Origin: Yinghuangia sp045039925
Lineage (GTDB): Bacteria; Actinomycetota; Actinomycetes; Streptomycetales; Streptomycetaceae
Reading direction: 5' to 3'
DNA: 64,000 nt
NCBI GenBank assembly: GCA_045039925.1
Contig: CP108400.1
Span: 7,006,001-7,070,000 of the forward strand
Shown here: piece after piece, positions 8,663 to 17,250 of the stretch
How the letters are laid out: each line of letters begins with the position of its first letter
Numbering within the stretch: position 1 is the stretch's first letter
Program-made: the position numbers and the translations under genes
The notes under the pieces: generated by a model
What the model saw: the letters and a program-made list of their open reading frames with translations, nothing else
Database searches by the model: none
Told to the model about the DNA's origin: nothing

Positions 8663-9157
8663 GTGACGACACGTGGAGTCTTGTACGTGCACTCCGCGCC
8701 GCGCGCGCTGTGTCCCCACGTCGAGTGGGCCGCACAGGGCGTTCTTGGCGTGCGCCTGAGCCTGGACTGGGTCCGTCAGCCGGCCGCGCCCGGGATGCTG
8801 CGCGCCGAGATGTCGTGGCACGGCCGCCCCGGCACCGCGGCCAAGCTGGCGTCGGCACTGCGCGGATGGCACCTGTTGCGCTTCGAGGTGACCGAGGAGC
8901 CGTCGCCCGGCGCCGAGGGCGAGCGCTACAGCAACACCCCGGACCTCGGCATCTTCCATGCCGTCACGGGCGCGCACGGGGACATCCTGATTCCCGAGGA
9001 CCGCCTGCGCGCGGTGCTCGGCCGGGCCGCCCGCGGCGAGTGCGACCTCCAGAGCGAGATCGAGAAGCTGCTCGGCAAGCCGTGGGACGACGAGTTGGAG
9101 CCCTTCCGCTACGCGGGTGAAGGCGCACCGGTGCGCTGGCTGCACCAGGTCGTCTGA
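8663..9157 (+). CDS. DUF3145-family protein
   Basis: This 164-residue soluble protein belongs, from recognition of its sequence style, to the actinobacterial DUF3145 family of unknown function. Diagnostic segments are GVLYVHSAPRALCPHVEWA at the N-terminus and MSWHGRPGTAAKLASAL in the middle. The C-terminal half is acidic (DDELEPFRYAGEG). GTG 8663 is preceded by GGAGG at a good distance. It lies a few kilobases from the FAS II genes, a neighbourhood I recall as conserved in Streptomyces. No catalytic motif is visible. A strong hairpin follows the gene. Confidence 0.85.
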   Translation: MTTRGVLYVHSAPRALCPHVEWAAQGVLGVRLSLDWVRQPAAPGMLRAEMSWHGRPGTAAKLASALRGWHLLRFEVTEEPSPGAEGERYSNTPDLGIFHAVTGAHGDILIPEDRLRAVLGRAARGECDLQSEIEKLLGKPWDDELEPFRYAGEGAPVRWLHQVV

Positions 9158-9174
9158 CCGCGCCGACCCGTACC

Positions 9175-9214
9175 GCGAAGGGGCCGCCCCCGGCAGGAGG
9201 GCGGCCCCTTCGCG
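9175..9214. terminator. Bidirectional terminator between convergent genes
   Basis: CGCGAAGGGGCCGCCC (9175-9190) pairs perfectly with GGGCGGCCCCTTCGCG (9199-9214) across an eight-base loop. It separates the plus-strand DUF3145 gene from the minus-strand secreted-protein gene. Confidence 0.85.
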
Positions 9215-9225
9215 TACGGCCCCGC

Positions 9226-9465
9226 TCAGCTGCCGGAGCCGCCGAAGGACGTGACGCCCGAGCCGCCGAACGAGTTCGTGCCGGAGCCGCCGAAGGAACC
9301 CCCGGCGTACCAGAGGTCGTCGGCGCCGAACCAGTTCGACGTGGGGGTCAGTTGCTCGACGGGCACCGGGAGCGCCGTCGTGTCGGCGGCCTGGGCGGCG
9401 GGGGCGACGGCCGCCCCGACTCCGAGGGCGACGGCGGTGGCCACGGCGGCACGGCTTACGCGCAT
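9226..9465 (-). CDS. Small secreted protein with C-terminal FGGSG repeats
   Basis: This encodes a 79-residue preprotein. MRVSRAAVATAVALG plus a hydrophobic core and APAAQA-AD form a classic Sec signal peptide, leaving a mature part of about 53 residues. The mature chain contains NWFGADDLWYAGG followed by three near-identical units, SFGGSGT, SFGGSGV and SFGGSGS. I chose ATG 9463-9465 because AGGAAGG lies upstream; the frame stays open further but without a ribosome site. I do not recognise a family. Gly/Ser/Phe repeats are seen in adhesive or surface-assembling peptides, but that is only analogy. It lies directly after the fatty-acid synthesis block, separated by a terminator. Confidence 0.7.
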   Translation of the reverse strand: MRVSRAAVATAVALGVGAAVAPAAQAADTTALPVPVEQLTPTSNWFGADDLWYAGGSFGGSGTNSFGGSGVTSFGGSGS

Positions 9466-9557
9466 GATGGGGACCTTCCTGGCTGAACGGGTGGACACCC
9501 CGCCCAACGACCGGACGCCGCGCTACGGCACACCGCGTCACCCCAACGGCCCAGCGA

Positions 9558-9605
9558 ACGCCGGAGGGCGGACCAGGGAACAAGCCCTGGCCCGCCCTCC
9601 GGCGT
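9558..9605 (-). terminator. Strong terminator closing the FAS II gene block
   Basis: A nested hairpin is formed by ACGCCGGAGGGCGG (9558-9571) with CCGCCCTCCGGCGT (9592-9605), and inside it CCAGGG (9573-9578) with CCCTGG (9585-9590). It lies eight bases after the end of the carboxylase gene. Confidence 0.85.
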
Positions 9606-9613
9606 GTGCGTCC

Positions 9614-11044
9614 CTACAGCGGGATGTTGCCGTGCGCGCCGCGCAGTTGCGGGGCCTCGGCGATGGCCTTCGCCAGCGCCACGCGGCTCTCGTCCGGGTC
9701 GATGACCTCGTGCACGACGCCGATCTCGATGGCGCGCTCCAGGCCGCCCGCGACCTTCTCGTGCTCGGCCGCGAGCTCCAGCTCGACCTGCGCCTTCAAC
9801 TCGTCCGGCACCTCGGCCAGCCGGCGGCGGTGCAGGATGCGGATCGCGGCGACGGCGCCCATGACGGCGACCTCGGCGGTCGGCCAGGCCAGCACCTTCG
9901 TCGCGCCGAGCGACGCCGCGTTCATGGCGATGTACGCGCCGCCGTACGACTTGCGGGTCACCAGGGTGACGCGCGGCACCGTGCACTCGGCGAACGCGTG
10001 CAGCAGCTTCGCGCCGCGGCGTACGACGCCGTCCCACTCCTGTCCGACGCCCGGCAGGTAGCCCGGCACGTCCACGACGACGACCAGCGGCACGCCGAAC
10101 GCGTCGCACATGCGCACGAAGCGCGCGGCCTTCTCCGCCGAGGCCGAGTCGAGGCAACCGCCCAGCCGCAGCGGATTGTTCGCCACGACACCGACCGTGC
10201 GCCCGCCAAGGCGCCCGAGTGTGGTGGTGATGTTCGGCGCCCACTTCGGGTGCAGTTCGAGGCCCGGCTCGTCGAGGAGCTTGTCGACGACCGGGTGTAC
10301 GTCGTACGCGCGCTTCGCCGACTCCGGCAGCAGTGCCGCCAGTTCGCGGCGGTCCAGGAGCGCGGGGTCGATCTCGCCCTGGTTCGCCAGCAGGTGGGCG
10401 AGCTGCCGGGCGCGGTCGAGGGCGTCCTGCTCCGACTCGGCGACGACGTGCACGACGCCGCTGCGGCGGCCGTGCGGCTCCGGGCCGCCCAGGCGCAGGG
10501 CGTCGACGTCCTCGCCGGTGACCGAGCGCACGACGTCCGGACCGGTCACGAACACGCGGCCTTCCGGCGCGAGGATGACCAGGTCGGTCAGCGCGGGGCC
10601 GTAGGCGGCGCCGCCCGCGGCGGCACCGAGCACGACCGAGATCTGCGGGATCTTGCCGGAGGCCAACGTCATCGCGTGGAAGATGCGGCCGACCGCGTTC
10701 AGCGAGGCCACGCCCTCCTGGAGGCGCGCGCCGCCGGAGTGGAACAGGGCGATGATCGGGCAGCCCTCGGCCAGCGCCCGCTCGTAGGCCTCGACGACGA
10801 CCTGGCAGCCCTCGACGCCCATGGCGCCGCCCTGCACGGTCGGGTCGGAGGCGTACGCGACGACGCGCGCGCCGTCGACCGTGCCGACGCACGCGAGCAT
10901 GCCGGAGCGGTCGTACGGCGAGATCTCCTGGTAGGTGCCTTCGTCGACGAGACGCTGCAAGCGCAGCCGCGGGTTGCGCGGGTCGCTGTCCCGGTCGGGC
11001 TTGCCGGGTACGGCGGCCGCCGGTCGGTTCTCCATGACAGTCAT
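9614..11044 (-). CDS. Acyl-CoA carboxylase beta (carboxyltransferase) subunit, AccD6-like
   Basis: This 476-residue carboxyltransferase belongs to the acyl-CoA carboxylase beta family. It transfers CO2 from a biotinylated alpha subunit to acetyl- or propionyl-CoA, making malonyl- or methylmalonyl-CoA. Family features include the N-terminal half with SGGARLQEGVASL and GGAAYGPALTD, forming the first oxyanion hole, and the C-terminal half with VVDVPGYLPGVGQEW and GGAYIAMNA. Immediate position after fabF at the end of the FAS II block parallels Mycobacterium tuberculosis accD6 after kasA/kasB, so a role in supplying malonyl-CoA is likely. The alpha and epsilon subunits are not in this window. ATG 11042-11044 is the most upstream start; a second ATG lies three codons on. 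Substrate specificity is not readable by eye. Confidence 0.88.
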   Translation of the reverse strand: MTVMENRPAAAVPGKPDRDSDPRNPRLRLQRLVDEGTYQEISPYDRSGMLACVGTVDGARVVAYASDPTVQGGAMGVEGCQVVVEAYERALAEGCPIIALFHSGGARLQEGVASLNAVGRIFHAMTLASGKIPQISVVLGAAAGGAAYGPALTDLVILAPEGRVFVTGPDVVRSVTGEDVDALRLGGPEPHGRRSGVVHVVAESEQDALDRARQLAHLLANQGEIDPALLDRRELAALLPESAKRAYDVHPVVDKLLDEPGLELHPKWAPNITTTLGRLGGRTVGVVANNPLRLGGCLDSASAEKAARFVRMCDAFGVPLVVVVDVPGYLPGVGQEWDGVVRRGAKLLHAFAECTVPRVTLVTRKSYGGAYIAMNAASLGATKVLAWPTAEVAVMGAVAAIRILHRRRLAEVPDELKAQVELELAAEHEKVAGGLERAIEIGVVHEVIDPDESRVALAKAIAEAPQLRGAHGNIPL

Positions 11045-11075
11045 GTTGAGGGGAAAGCTCCGTCCTGAACGGGCG

Positions 11076-12374
11076 TCAGCCCGTGCTGCGGAAGGCGACG
11101 ACCACGTCGTGCCCGCCGAATCCGAACGAGTCGTTGAGCGCGACGATCTCCCCGTCCGGGAGCGGACGCGGGTCGTTCCGGACGATGTCGAGGCAGACCT
11201 CGTCGTCCGGGTCGTCGACGTTGATGGTGGGCGGAGCGATGCGGTGGTAGACCGCGAGGACGGTGGCGACCGACTCCACGGCACCGGTGCCGCCGAGGAG
11301 GTGGCCGGTCATCGACTTGGTGGAGGTGACGGCCACCTTGTCGGCGGCCGCGTCGCCGAGCACCGAGCGGATGGCCTTCAGCTCGGTGATGTCGCCGGCC
11401 GGGGTCGAGGTGCCGTGCGCGTTGACGTGCACGACCTGGTCGACGGAGGCTCCGGCGTCGGCGAGGGCGGCGGCCATCGCGCGGGCGATGTCGCGGCCTT
11501 CGGGCTCGGGCTGCGCGATGTGGTGGCCGTCCGAGGTCATGCCGGCGCCGGCGACCTCGGCGTACACGCGGGCGCCGCGCGCGGCGGCGTACTCGGCGCT
11601 CTCCAGCACCAGGCAGCCGGCGCCCTCGCCCATGACGAAGCCGTCGCGGCCCTTGTCGTACGGGCGCGACGCGCGCTGCGGCTCGTCGTTCCGCTTCGAC
11701 ATCGCCATCATGTTGGCGAACGCGGCCATCGGCAGCGGGTGGATCGCGGCCTCGGTGCCGCCGCAGACCACGACGTCGGCACGGCCCGAGCGGATCATCT
11801 CCAGGGCGTACGCGACGGCCTCGGCGCCGGACGCGCAGGCGCTCACGGGGGTGTGCACCCCGGCCCGGGCGCTCAGTTCGATGCCGACGTTGGCGGCGGG
11901 GCTGTTGGGCATCAGCATCGGGACCACGAGCGGTCCGACGCGGCGCGGGCCCTTCTCCTTGAAGACGTCCCACGCGTCGAGCAGCGTGGTCACGCCGCCG
12001 ATGCCCGACGCGATCACCACACCGAGCCGGGTGGGCTCCACGGTGGCGCCGGTGCCGTCCTCGGCTGCGGTGTTCTTGGCCGAGTAGCCCGCGTCCAGCC
12101 ACGCCTCGCGGGCGGCGATCATGGCGAACTGCGCGGACCGGTCGAGCTTGCGGGCCTCGACCTTCGGCATCACGTCCAGCGGCTCGACGGCGATGCGGCC
12201 GGCGAACTGCACGGGGAGCTGCTCTGCCCACTCCTCGGTCAGCGTGCGGATGCCGGACTTGCCGGCCAGCAGCGCGGACCAGGTCGATGCGACGTCGCCG
12301 CCGACCGGAGTGGTCGCGCCCAGACCGGTGACGACCACGGTGCGCGGGGTCTCGGTGCGCTTGGTCGGGCTCAC
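11076..12374 (-). CDS. fabF: Beta-ketoacyl-ACP synthase II (FabF)
   Basis: This 432-residue condensing enzyme elongates acyl-ACP with malonyl-ACP in type II fatty acid synthesis in the cytoplasm. The Cys-His-His triad is complete: nucleophile in VSACASGAEA (Cys about 180), His in NAHGTSTPAGD and His in KSMTGHLLGGTG. The thiolase-fold end motif reads GFGGHD where most homologues have GFGGHN. The start is GTG 12372-12374 with GGGAG about ten bases upstream. It follows acpP by about 180 bases and precedes the carboxylase beta gene by about 30 bases, all on the minus strand. Confidence 0.95.
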   Translation of the reverse strand: MSPTKRTETPRTVVVTGLGATTPVGGDVASTWSALLAGKSGIRTLTEEWAEQLPVQFAGRIAVEPLDVMPKVEARKLDRSAQFAMIAAREAWLDAGYSAKNTAAEDGTGATVEPTRLGVVIASGIGGVTTLLDAWDVFKEKGPRRVGPLVVPMLMPNSPAANVGIELSARAGVHTPVSACASGAEAVAYALEMIRSGRADVVVCGGTEAAIHPLPMAAFANMMAMSKRNDEPQRASRPYDKGRDGFVMGEGAGCLVLESAEYAAARGARVYAEVAGAGMTSDGHHIAQPEPEGRDIARAMAAALADAGASVDQVVHVNAHGTSTPAGDITELKAIRSVLGDAAADKVAVTSTKSMTGHLLGGTGAVESVATVLAVYHRIAPPTINVDDPDDEVCLDIVRNDPRPLPDGEIVALNDSFGFGGHDVVVAFRSTG

Positions 12375-12556
12375 TGGAAGATCACTCCCACGAAGGTTGG
12401 AACGGAAGGTGGTTCTGATGCCGGTCGGCGGCCGGCGGCCGGCGGGTCCGGGTCCCGGTTGTCCTGGTTCTCCCGGCTGGGCGGCCCGGACGCTTGCGCC
12501 CGGGGCCCGGACCCGCTGTCGGCTGTGGTGCTCAGTGCTCAGGGACGCCCTGGGGT

Positions 12557-12799
12557 TCAGGCGGCCTTGAGGATGTAGTTGACGGCGTCGCCGACGGTGC
12601 GCAGGCCCTTGACGTCGTCGTCCGGGATCTTGACGTCGAACTTCTCCTCGGCGGCGACGACGACCTCGACCATCGACAGCGAGTCGATGTCCAGGTCCTC
12701 GGTGAACGACTTGTCGAGCTGGACGTCCTCGACGTCCGTGCCCGCGATCTCGTTCACGATCTCGGCGAGACCCGCGAGGATCTCCTCCTGCGTTGCCAT
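12557..12799 (-). CDS. acpP: Acyl carrier protein
   Basis: This 80-residue acidic carrier protein holds growing acyl chains on a phosphopantetheine arm during fatty acid synthesis. The attachment serine is in DIDSLSMVE (Ser about 40), within the normal four-helix ACP pattern. ATG 12797-12799 has AAGGAG at ideal spacing, and the length is standard. It sits between fabH and fabF, the usual actinobacterial FAS II order. The frame stays open upstream but has no support there. Confidence 0.97.
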   Translation of the reverse strand: MATQEEILAGLAEIVNEIAGTDVEDVQLDKSFTEDLDIDSLSMVEVVVAAEEKFDVKIPDDDVKGLRTVGDAVNYILKAA

Positions 12800-12947
12800 G
12801 GTGCTCCTTGAATGCGTCGGTGTTGCCTGTGTGGATGTCCTCGGCCGTGCGGTGTGCCGGCCGATGTGCGGAAGTCCGGTGCGGAGACCCCGGGAGGTCC
12901 CGGGAAATCCCGGTGGGTCCTGGGGAAGACCGCGGGTCTGCGCGGGA

Positions 12948-13958
12948 CTAGGGAAGCGTAATGACCTGGCCCGCGTAGACGAGACCGGCCCCGAAGCCCA
13001 TGACGAGCGCGGTGCCGCCGCTGGGCGCCTCACCGGTTTCGAGCATCCGCTCCATGGCCAGCGGGATGGACGCCGCGGAGGTGTTGCCGGTCTCCGCGAT
13101 GTCGCGCGCGACGGGCACCTCGGGGGGCAGCTTGAGGGCCTTGATCATCGCGTCGGTGATGCGCATGTTGGCCTGGTGCGGGATGAACGCGTCGAGCTCG
13201 GCGGCCTCGACGCCGGCGGCGTCCAGGGCCTCCTTGCAGACCTTCGCCATCTCCCACACGGCCCAGCGGAAGACCGCCTGGCCCTCCATGCGCAGCGTCG
13301 GGAAGGAGGCCTCGGGGTTGTTCCGCAGCTCCTCCCACGACTCGGTCTGCGTGATGGTGTCCTTGTTGGCGCCGTCCGAGCCCCACACCACCGGGCCGAT
13401 GCCCGGCACGTCGGACGGGCCCACCACGACAGCGCCCGCGCCGTCGCCGAAGATGAACGCCGTCGAGCGGTCGTCGGGGTTGGTCAGGTCGGACAGCCGC
13501 TCGACGCCGATGACCAGCACGTACTCCGCACTGCCGCCGCGCACCATGTCGTTCGCGAGGGTGAGTCCGTAGCAGAAGCCCGCGCACGCGGCCGACACGT
13601 CGAAGGCCGCCGCGCGCCCGCCGCCCGCACCGAGCCGGTAGGCGATCTCGGTCGCGATCGCGGGGGTCTGCTTGAGGTGGGTGACCGTCGAGACGATGAC
13701 GCACCCGACCTGCTCCGCGGAGACACCGGCGTGCGCGAGGGCCTTGCCCGCCGCCGCGATCGACATCTCGGCGACGGTTTCCTCGTCGTTGGCCCAGCGG
13801 CGGGTCTTGATGCCGGAGCGCGACTGGATCCACTCGTCGGACGAGTCGATGCGTTCGATCAGTTCGGAGTTGGGCACGACCCGCACCGGACGGTAGCCGC
13901 CGACACCCAGGATGCGGGCGTGCGGTGCTCCGACGGCGGGACGGATGGATGCGGTCAC
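12948..13958 (-). CDS. fabH: Beta-ketoacyl-ACP synthase III (FabH)
   Basis: This 336-residue enzyme initiates fatty acid synthesis by condensing an acyl-CoA primer with malonyl-ACP. In Streptomyces the primers are mainly branched acyl-CoAs, giving iso/anteiso lipids. The triad is intact: Cys in VSAACAGF (about 125), His in IPHQANMR and Asn in ETGNTSAAS. GTG 13956-13958 is preceded by GGGAGG seven bases away. It lies between fabD and acpP in the same direction with short gaps, consistent with one FasR-activated transcript. Confidence 0.95.
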   Translation of the reverse strand: MTASIRPAVGAPHARILGVGGYRPVRVVPNSELIERIDSSDEWIQSRSGIKTRRWANDEETVAEMSIAAAGKALAHAGVSAEQVGCVIVSTVTHLKQTPAIATEIAYRLGAGGGRAAAFDVSAACAGFCYGLTLANDMVRGGSAEYVLVIGVERLSDLTNPDDRSTAFIFGDGAGAVVVGPSDVPGIGPVVWGSDGANKDTITQTESWEELRNNPEASFPTLRMEGQAVFRWAVWEMAKVCKEALDAAGVEAAELDAFIPHQANMRITDAMIKALKLPPEVPVARDIAETGNTSAASIPLAMERMLETGEAPSGGTALVMGFGAGLVYAGQVITLP

Positions 13959-14022
13959 GCTGCGGCCTCCCGGTCGACGATTCTGGTCCCTGCGCGAACT
14001 GCCGCGCGAGCTGTCACGCGGG

Positions 14023-15204
14023 TCACACCGATCCCTGCGGGTGGATGCGCAGCAGCGGCATCCCCGGGGAGACCGGGTCCCCGTCCTCGACGAGCCATTC
14101 CACCACCGTGCCGCCGTGCGGGACGGTGACGGCCTGCTCGTCGCGGTGCGAGCGCACGACGCCGACCTCGGCGCCCGGCGCCAGGTCGTCGCCGGGCCGG
14201 ACACCGGCGCGGTGCACGGTGCCCTTGAACGGCGCCACGACCAGGCGCCACGTGGGCGACGCGTCGATCTGGCTCGGCGTCCCGTGCTTCTCCACGAGGA
14301 CGCGGGCCGCCTCGAGGTCGTCCGGGGTCTTGAGGGCCAGCGTCTCGACGCCGGGCAGCGCGCGCTTGGCGAGCCCGGTGAGCGTGCCGGCCGGGGGCAC
14401 CTCGATGATCGCGGTGACGCCGAGGTCGCGCATGGTCTCCATGCACAGGTCCCAGCGCACCGGGTTCGACACCTGGCTGACCAGGCGCTTCACGATCTCG
14501 CGGCCGTCGTGCAGCACGGCGCCGTCGGTGTTCGAGATGTACGGCGTGCGCGGGTCCCGCACGGTGACGCCGGGGACCAGCTCGGCGAGCCGGTCGACGG
14601 CCGGGGCCATGTGGTGCGTGTGGAACGCGCCGGCGACCGCGAGCGGGCGCACCCGCGCCTTCTCGGGCGGGTCCGCCGCGAACGCCGCGAGCTGCGGCAG
14701 GGTGCCCGCCGCGACGACCTGGCCGGCGCCGTTCATGTTGGCCGGGGTCAGTCCGTGCTCGGAGATCTTGGCGACCACCTGCTCGGCGTCGCCGCCGAGG
14801 ACCGCCGACATGCCCGTCTCGGTCACCGTCGCCGCGGCCGCCATCGCCTTGCCGCGCTCGCGGACCAGGACCATCGCCGACTCGGCGGTGATGACGCCGG
14901 TGCCGGCCGCGGCCGTCAGCTCGCCGACGCTGTGCCCGGCCGCGCCGCCGACCACGCGGTACGCGTCGGAGGGGTGCGGGAACAGCGCGAGGGCGGCGAC
15001 CAGGCCGGAGGCGACCAGCAGCGGCTGGGCCACCGCGGTGTCGCGGATCGTCTCGGCGTCGGCCTTGGTTCCGTAGTGGACCAGGTCGAGGCCGGTGACC
15101 GCGGACCACCATGCGAGGCGGTCGGCGACCCCGGGCAGGTCGAGCCAGGGCGTGAGGAAACCGGGAGTCTGGGCACCCTGTCCGGGCGCGACGAGAACGA
15201 GCAC
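14023..15204 (-). CDS. fabD: Malonyl-CoA:ACP transacylase (FabD) with extra C-terminal lipoyl/biotinyl-like domain
   Basis: Residues 1 to about 310 form a normal malonyl transferase that loads malonate from CoA onto ACP. It has the N-terminal VAPGQGAQ, the nucleophile elbow GHSVGEL (Ser about 92), the malonate-binding arginine in RERGKAM and the catalytic His in AFHTHHM. The protein is 393 residues, whereas stand-alone FabD is usually about 310. The extra part (about 323-391) has the pattern of a biotinyl/lipoyl hammerhead: VRPGDDLAPGAEV, then a turn, then VPHGGTVVEWLVEDGDPVSPGMPLL. The hairpin turn, normally containing modifiable MKM, reads HRD, so no attachment lysine is present. The start is ATG 15202-15204. 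It is first in the FAS block, just downstream of fasR. Confidence 0.93.
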   Translation of the reverse strand: MLVLVAPGQGAQTPGFLTPWLDLPGVADRLAWWSAVTGLDLVHYGTKADAETIRDTAVAQPLLVASGLVAALALFPHPSDAYRVVGGAAGHSVGELTAAAGTGVITAESAMVLVRERGKAMAAAATVTETGMSAVLGGDAEQVVAKISEHGLTPANMNGAGQVVAAGTLPQLAAFAADPPEKARVRPLAVAGAFHTHHMAPAVDRLAELVPGVTVRDPRTPYISNTDGAVLHDGREIVKRLVSQVSNPVRWDLCMETMRDLGVTAIIEVPPAGTLTGLAKRALPGVETLALKTPDDLEAARVLVEKHGTPSQIDASPTWRLVVAPFKGTVHRAGVRPGDDLAPGAEVGVVRSHRDEQAVTVPHGGTVVEWLVEDGDPVSPGMPLLRIHPQGSV

Positions 15205-15283
15205 GTATCAACCCTCTCGCTATCAGGGGGTCGAGACCCCGTATTGTCGCCGACGAAGATCAGAAGACGGTTTTGTGAGGTTC

Positions 15284-16480
15284 CTACAAAACGCCGTCCG
15301 CGGTGGCCAGGCGCCCGAGAATCAGCGACACCTGGAGCGTGAAAGCGGAACGGGCTTCCGTCGGTACCAGGCCGGTCACGTCCATGACGCGTCGCAGCCG
15401 GTAACGAACGGTATTGGGGTGCACGAAAAGCATCCGCGCGGCCCCTTCGAGCGACGACGCCTGCTCCAGGTACACCGACAGTGTCTCCAGCAACGCGGAC
15501 CCCGCCGCGTGCAGCGGTATGTAGATCTCCTCCACCAGCTGCCGCCGCGCCTCCTCGTCCCCGGCGAGCGCGCGCTCGGGCAGCAGGTCATCGGCAAGGA
15601 CCGGGCGGGGCGCGTCGGGCCACGCGGCGGAGGCCCGGTGCCCGGCGGTCGCGGACTGTGCCGACCGTACAGCGGCCAGGAGGTCCGGGACGCTGGGGCC
15701 GACCACGACGGGACCGGGGCCGAACTGCCCGATCAGCGTACGCGTCGCCCGCAGCGGGTCCTCGGCACCCCCGAGGATGACCACGAGCCGGTCGCCCTGC
15801 ACGCCGGTGAGGACGTTCAGCCGGGCGTGTCGCGAGGCACGGTGGATGCTGTCCACCACCGCCTGGGTGTCGGCGTCGGGCGCGTTGCCGACCACCACCA
15901 TCACGGATTCCGGCGAACCCCAGCCGAGGGCCGCGGCCCGCGACAGGATGCCCTCGTCGGCCTCCCCGCGCAGCAGCGAGTGCACGACCAGGGCTTCGAG
16001 ACGGGCGTCCCACGCGCCGCGGGCCTCGGCGGCGTGCGCGTAGACCTGCGCGGTGGCGAACGCGATCTCGCGGGAGTAGAGGAGCAGCGCCTCGCGCAGC
16101 ACCTGCGCGTATCCGGGGGCGGCCAGTTCGTCGATCTGCGCCTCGACGACCTCGATGGTGACGCGCACGAGTTCGACGGTCTGGGGCAGCGTGATCGCCC
16201 GGGTCAGCTCGCGCGGGGCGGTGCCGAAGACGTCGGCGCTGACCGCGTACGGCGCCTCCGGATGCCGGAACCACTCGGTGAACGCGGCGATTCCGGCCTG
16301 CGCGACCAGGCCGATCCACGACCGGTTGTCGGCCGGCATGTTCCGGTACCACGGCAGCGTCTCGTCCATCCGCGCCGCGGCCGCGCCGGCGAGGGTGCCG
16401 GCGGACTTCTCCAGGCGGCGTACGGTCGCGGCGCGCCTGGTGGCGTCGGAACCGGGAGATCGGGAGGTCACGGGGACCAT
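15284..16480 (-). CDS. fasR: FasR-type PucR-family activator of fatty acid synthesis genes
   Basis: This 398-residue regulator ends in a PucR-type C-terminal helix-turn-helix (MLFVHPNTVRYRLRRVMDVTGL). The preceding part is a GGDEF-like/sensor region typical of this family. Its position immediately upstream of fabD, in the same direction, is that of FasR, the experimentally studied activator of the fabDHPF operon in S. coelicolor. By that homology it should bind the fabD promoter in the 79-base gap between the genes and sense long-chain acyl-CoA. ATG 16478-16480 has GGAGGG six bases upstream. The start lies inside the end of cbiZ (13-base overlap), so some transcription may run in from the corrinoid operon. 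Confidence 0.88.
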   Translation of the reverse strand: MVPVTSRSPGSDATRRAATVRRLEKSAGTLAGAAAARMDETLPWYRNMPADNRSWIGLVAQAGIAAFTEWFRHPEAPYAVSADVFGTAPRELTRAITLPQTVELVRVTIEVVEAQIDELAAPGYAQVLREALLLYSREIAFATAQVYAHAAEARGAWDARLEALVVHSLLRGEADEGILSRAAALGWGSPESVMVVVGNAPDADTQAVVDSIHRASRHARLNVLTGVQGDRLVVILGGAEDPLRATRTLIGQFGPGPVVVGPSVPDLLAAVRSAQSATAGHRASAAWPDAPRPVLADDLLPERALAGDEEARRQLVEEIYIPLHAAGSALLETLSVYLEQASSLEGAARMLFVHPNTVRYRLRRVMDVTGLVPTEARSAFTLQVSLILGRLATADGVL

Positions 16481-17250
16481 GATGAACCCTCCGGGAGGCG
16501 GGGGCGCACATCGCCGCCCCGGGCCGCCCTGCGGAGGCGGTCGTCGCGGGCGCCCCGGGCGACCGCCGCGTGGACGGCCCGGGCGAGCCGGGAGCCCCAG
16601 ACCGAGCGGGGGCCGCCGAACAGTTCGGGCGAGTCGCCGGGACGGGGGGTGAGCGCGGCGACGCAAACGGCGTCGGAGGGCGTGCCGGTGCAGGCGTACC
16701 CGGTCTCCACGAGCGCCTGGACCTTGGCCTCGGTGGCCGTCGCGACGGCGTTGACCAGGGCCGCGTCGGTGAGCGGCGCCGGGATCGCCACGATCGTGTT
16801 GATGGTGCCCGGGGGAGGGTACGCGGGGCTCCGGGAACCGTCCTCGTCCTGCGCCAACTGGACGGGCAGGGACGCGTGTTCGGGGGCGGCGGCCCAGGAG
16901 GGGATGCCGATGCCGGTCGTCACCCACGCGCGTACGCCGTGGTCCTCGCCGGTCGTGAACGCGGCCACGTCCGCGGCGGTCATGAGCCCGACGCCGTCGT
17001 GCCCGGCGAGGCCTTCCGCCGCCGCGATCTCGGTGAGGTGCGCGACCGGGTCCATGCGCGAATACCCGGGCCGCACCTGCATGTTCAGCACCCACGTGCG
17101 CGGGCCGACACCGCCGCCGAGGATCGCGCTGGACACCATCCGCCAGCCCGGTCCGGCGCGCCAGAGGAGCGCCGGCCACCCGTCGTGGCGGACGAGTCCG
17201 GGCTCGGTGGGGCGCGCCGCCGCTGCGTCCTCCTCGCGTGTGCCGGTCAT
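16468..17250 (-). CDS. cbiZ: Adenosylcobinamide amidohydrolase (CbiZ)
   Basis: This 260-residue protein matches the CbiZ family. The family hydrolyses the amide bond of adenosylcobinamide, giving adenosylcobyric acid, so that imported incomplete corrinoids can be rebuilt into B12. The core motif HDGVGLMTAADV and the Gly/Ile-rich strand VTTGIGIPSWA are visible, followed by a GTINTIVAI segment. Its ATG overlaps the btuD stop (ATGA, 17247-17250), showing translational coupling with the corrinoid importer. Archaea and some bacteria carry the same btu-cbiZ pairing. The C-terminal 30 residues are Arg-rich and probably disordered. Confidence 0.88.
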   Translation of the reverse strand: MTGTREEDAAAARPTEPGLVRHDGWPALLWRAGPGWRMVSSAILGGGVGPRTWVLNMQVRPGYSRMDPVAHLTEIAAAEGLAGHDGVGLMTAADVAAFTTGEDHGVRAWVTTGIGIPSWAAAPEHASLPVQLAQDEDGSRSPAYPPPGTINTIVAIPAPLTDAALVNAVATATEAKVQALVETGYACTGTPSDAVCVAALTPRPGDSPELFGGPRSVWGSRLARAVHAAVARGARDDRLRRAARGGDVRPRLPEGSSWSP

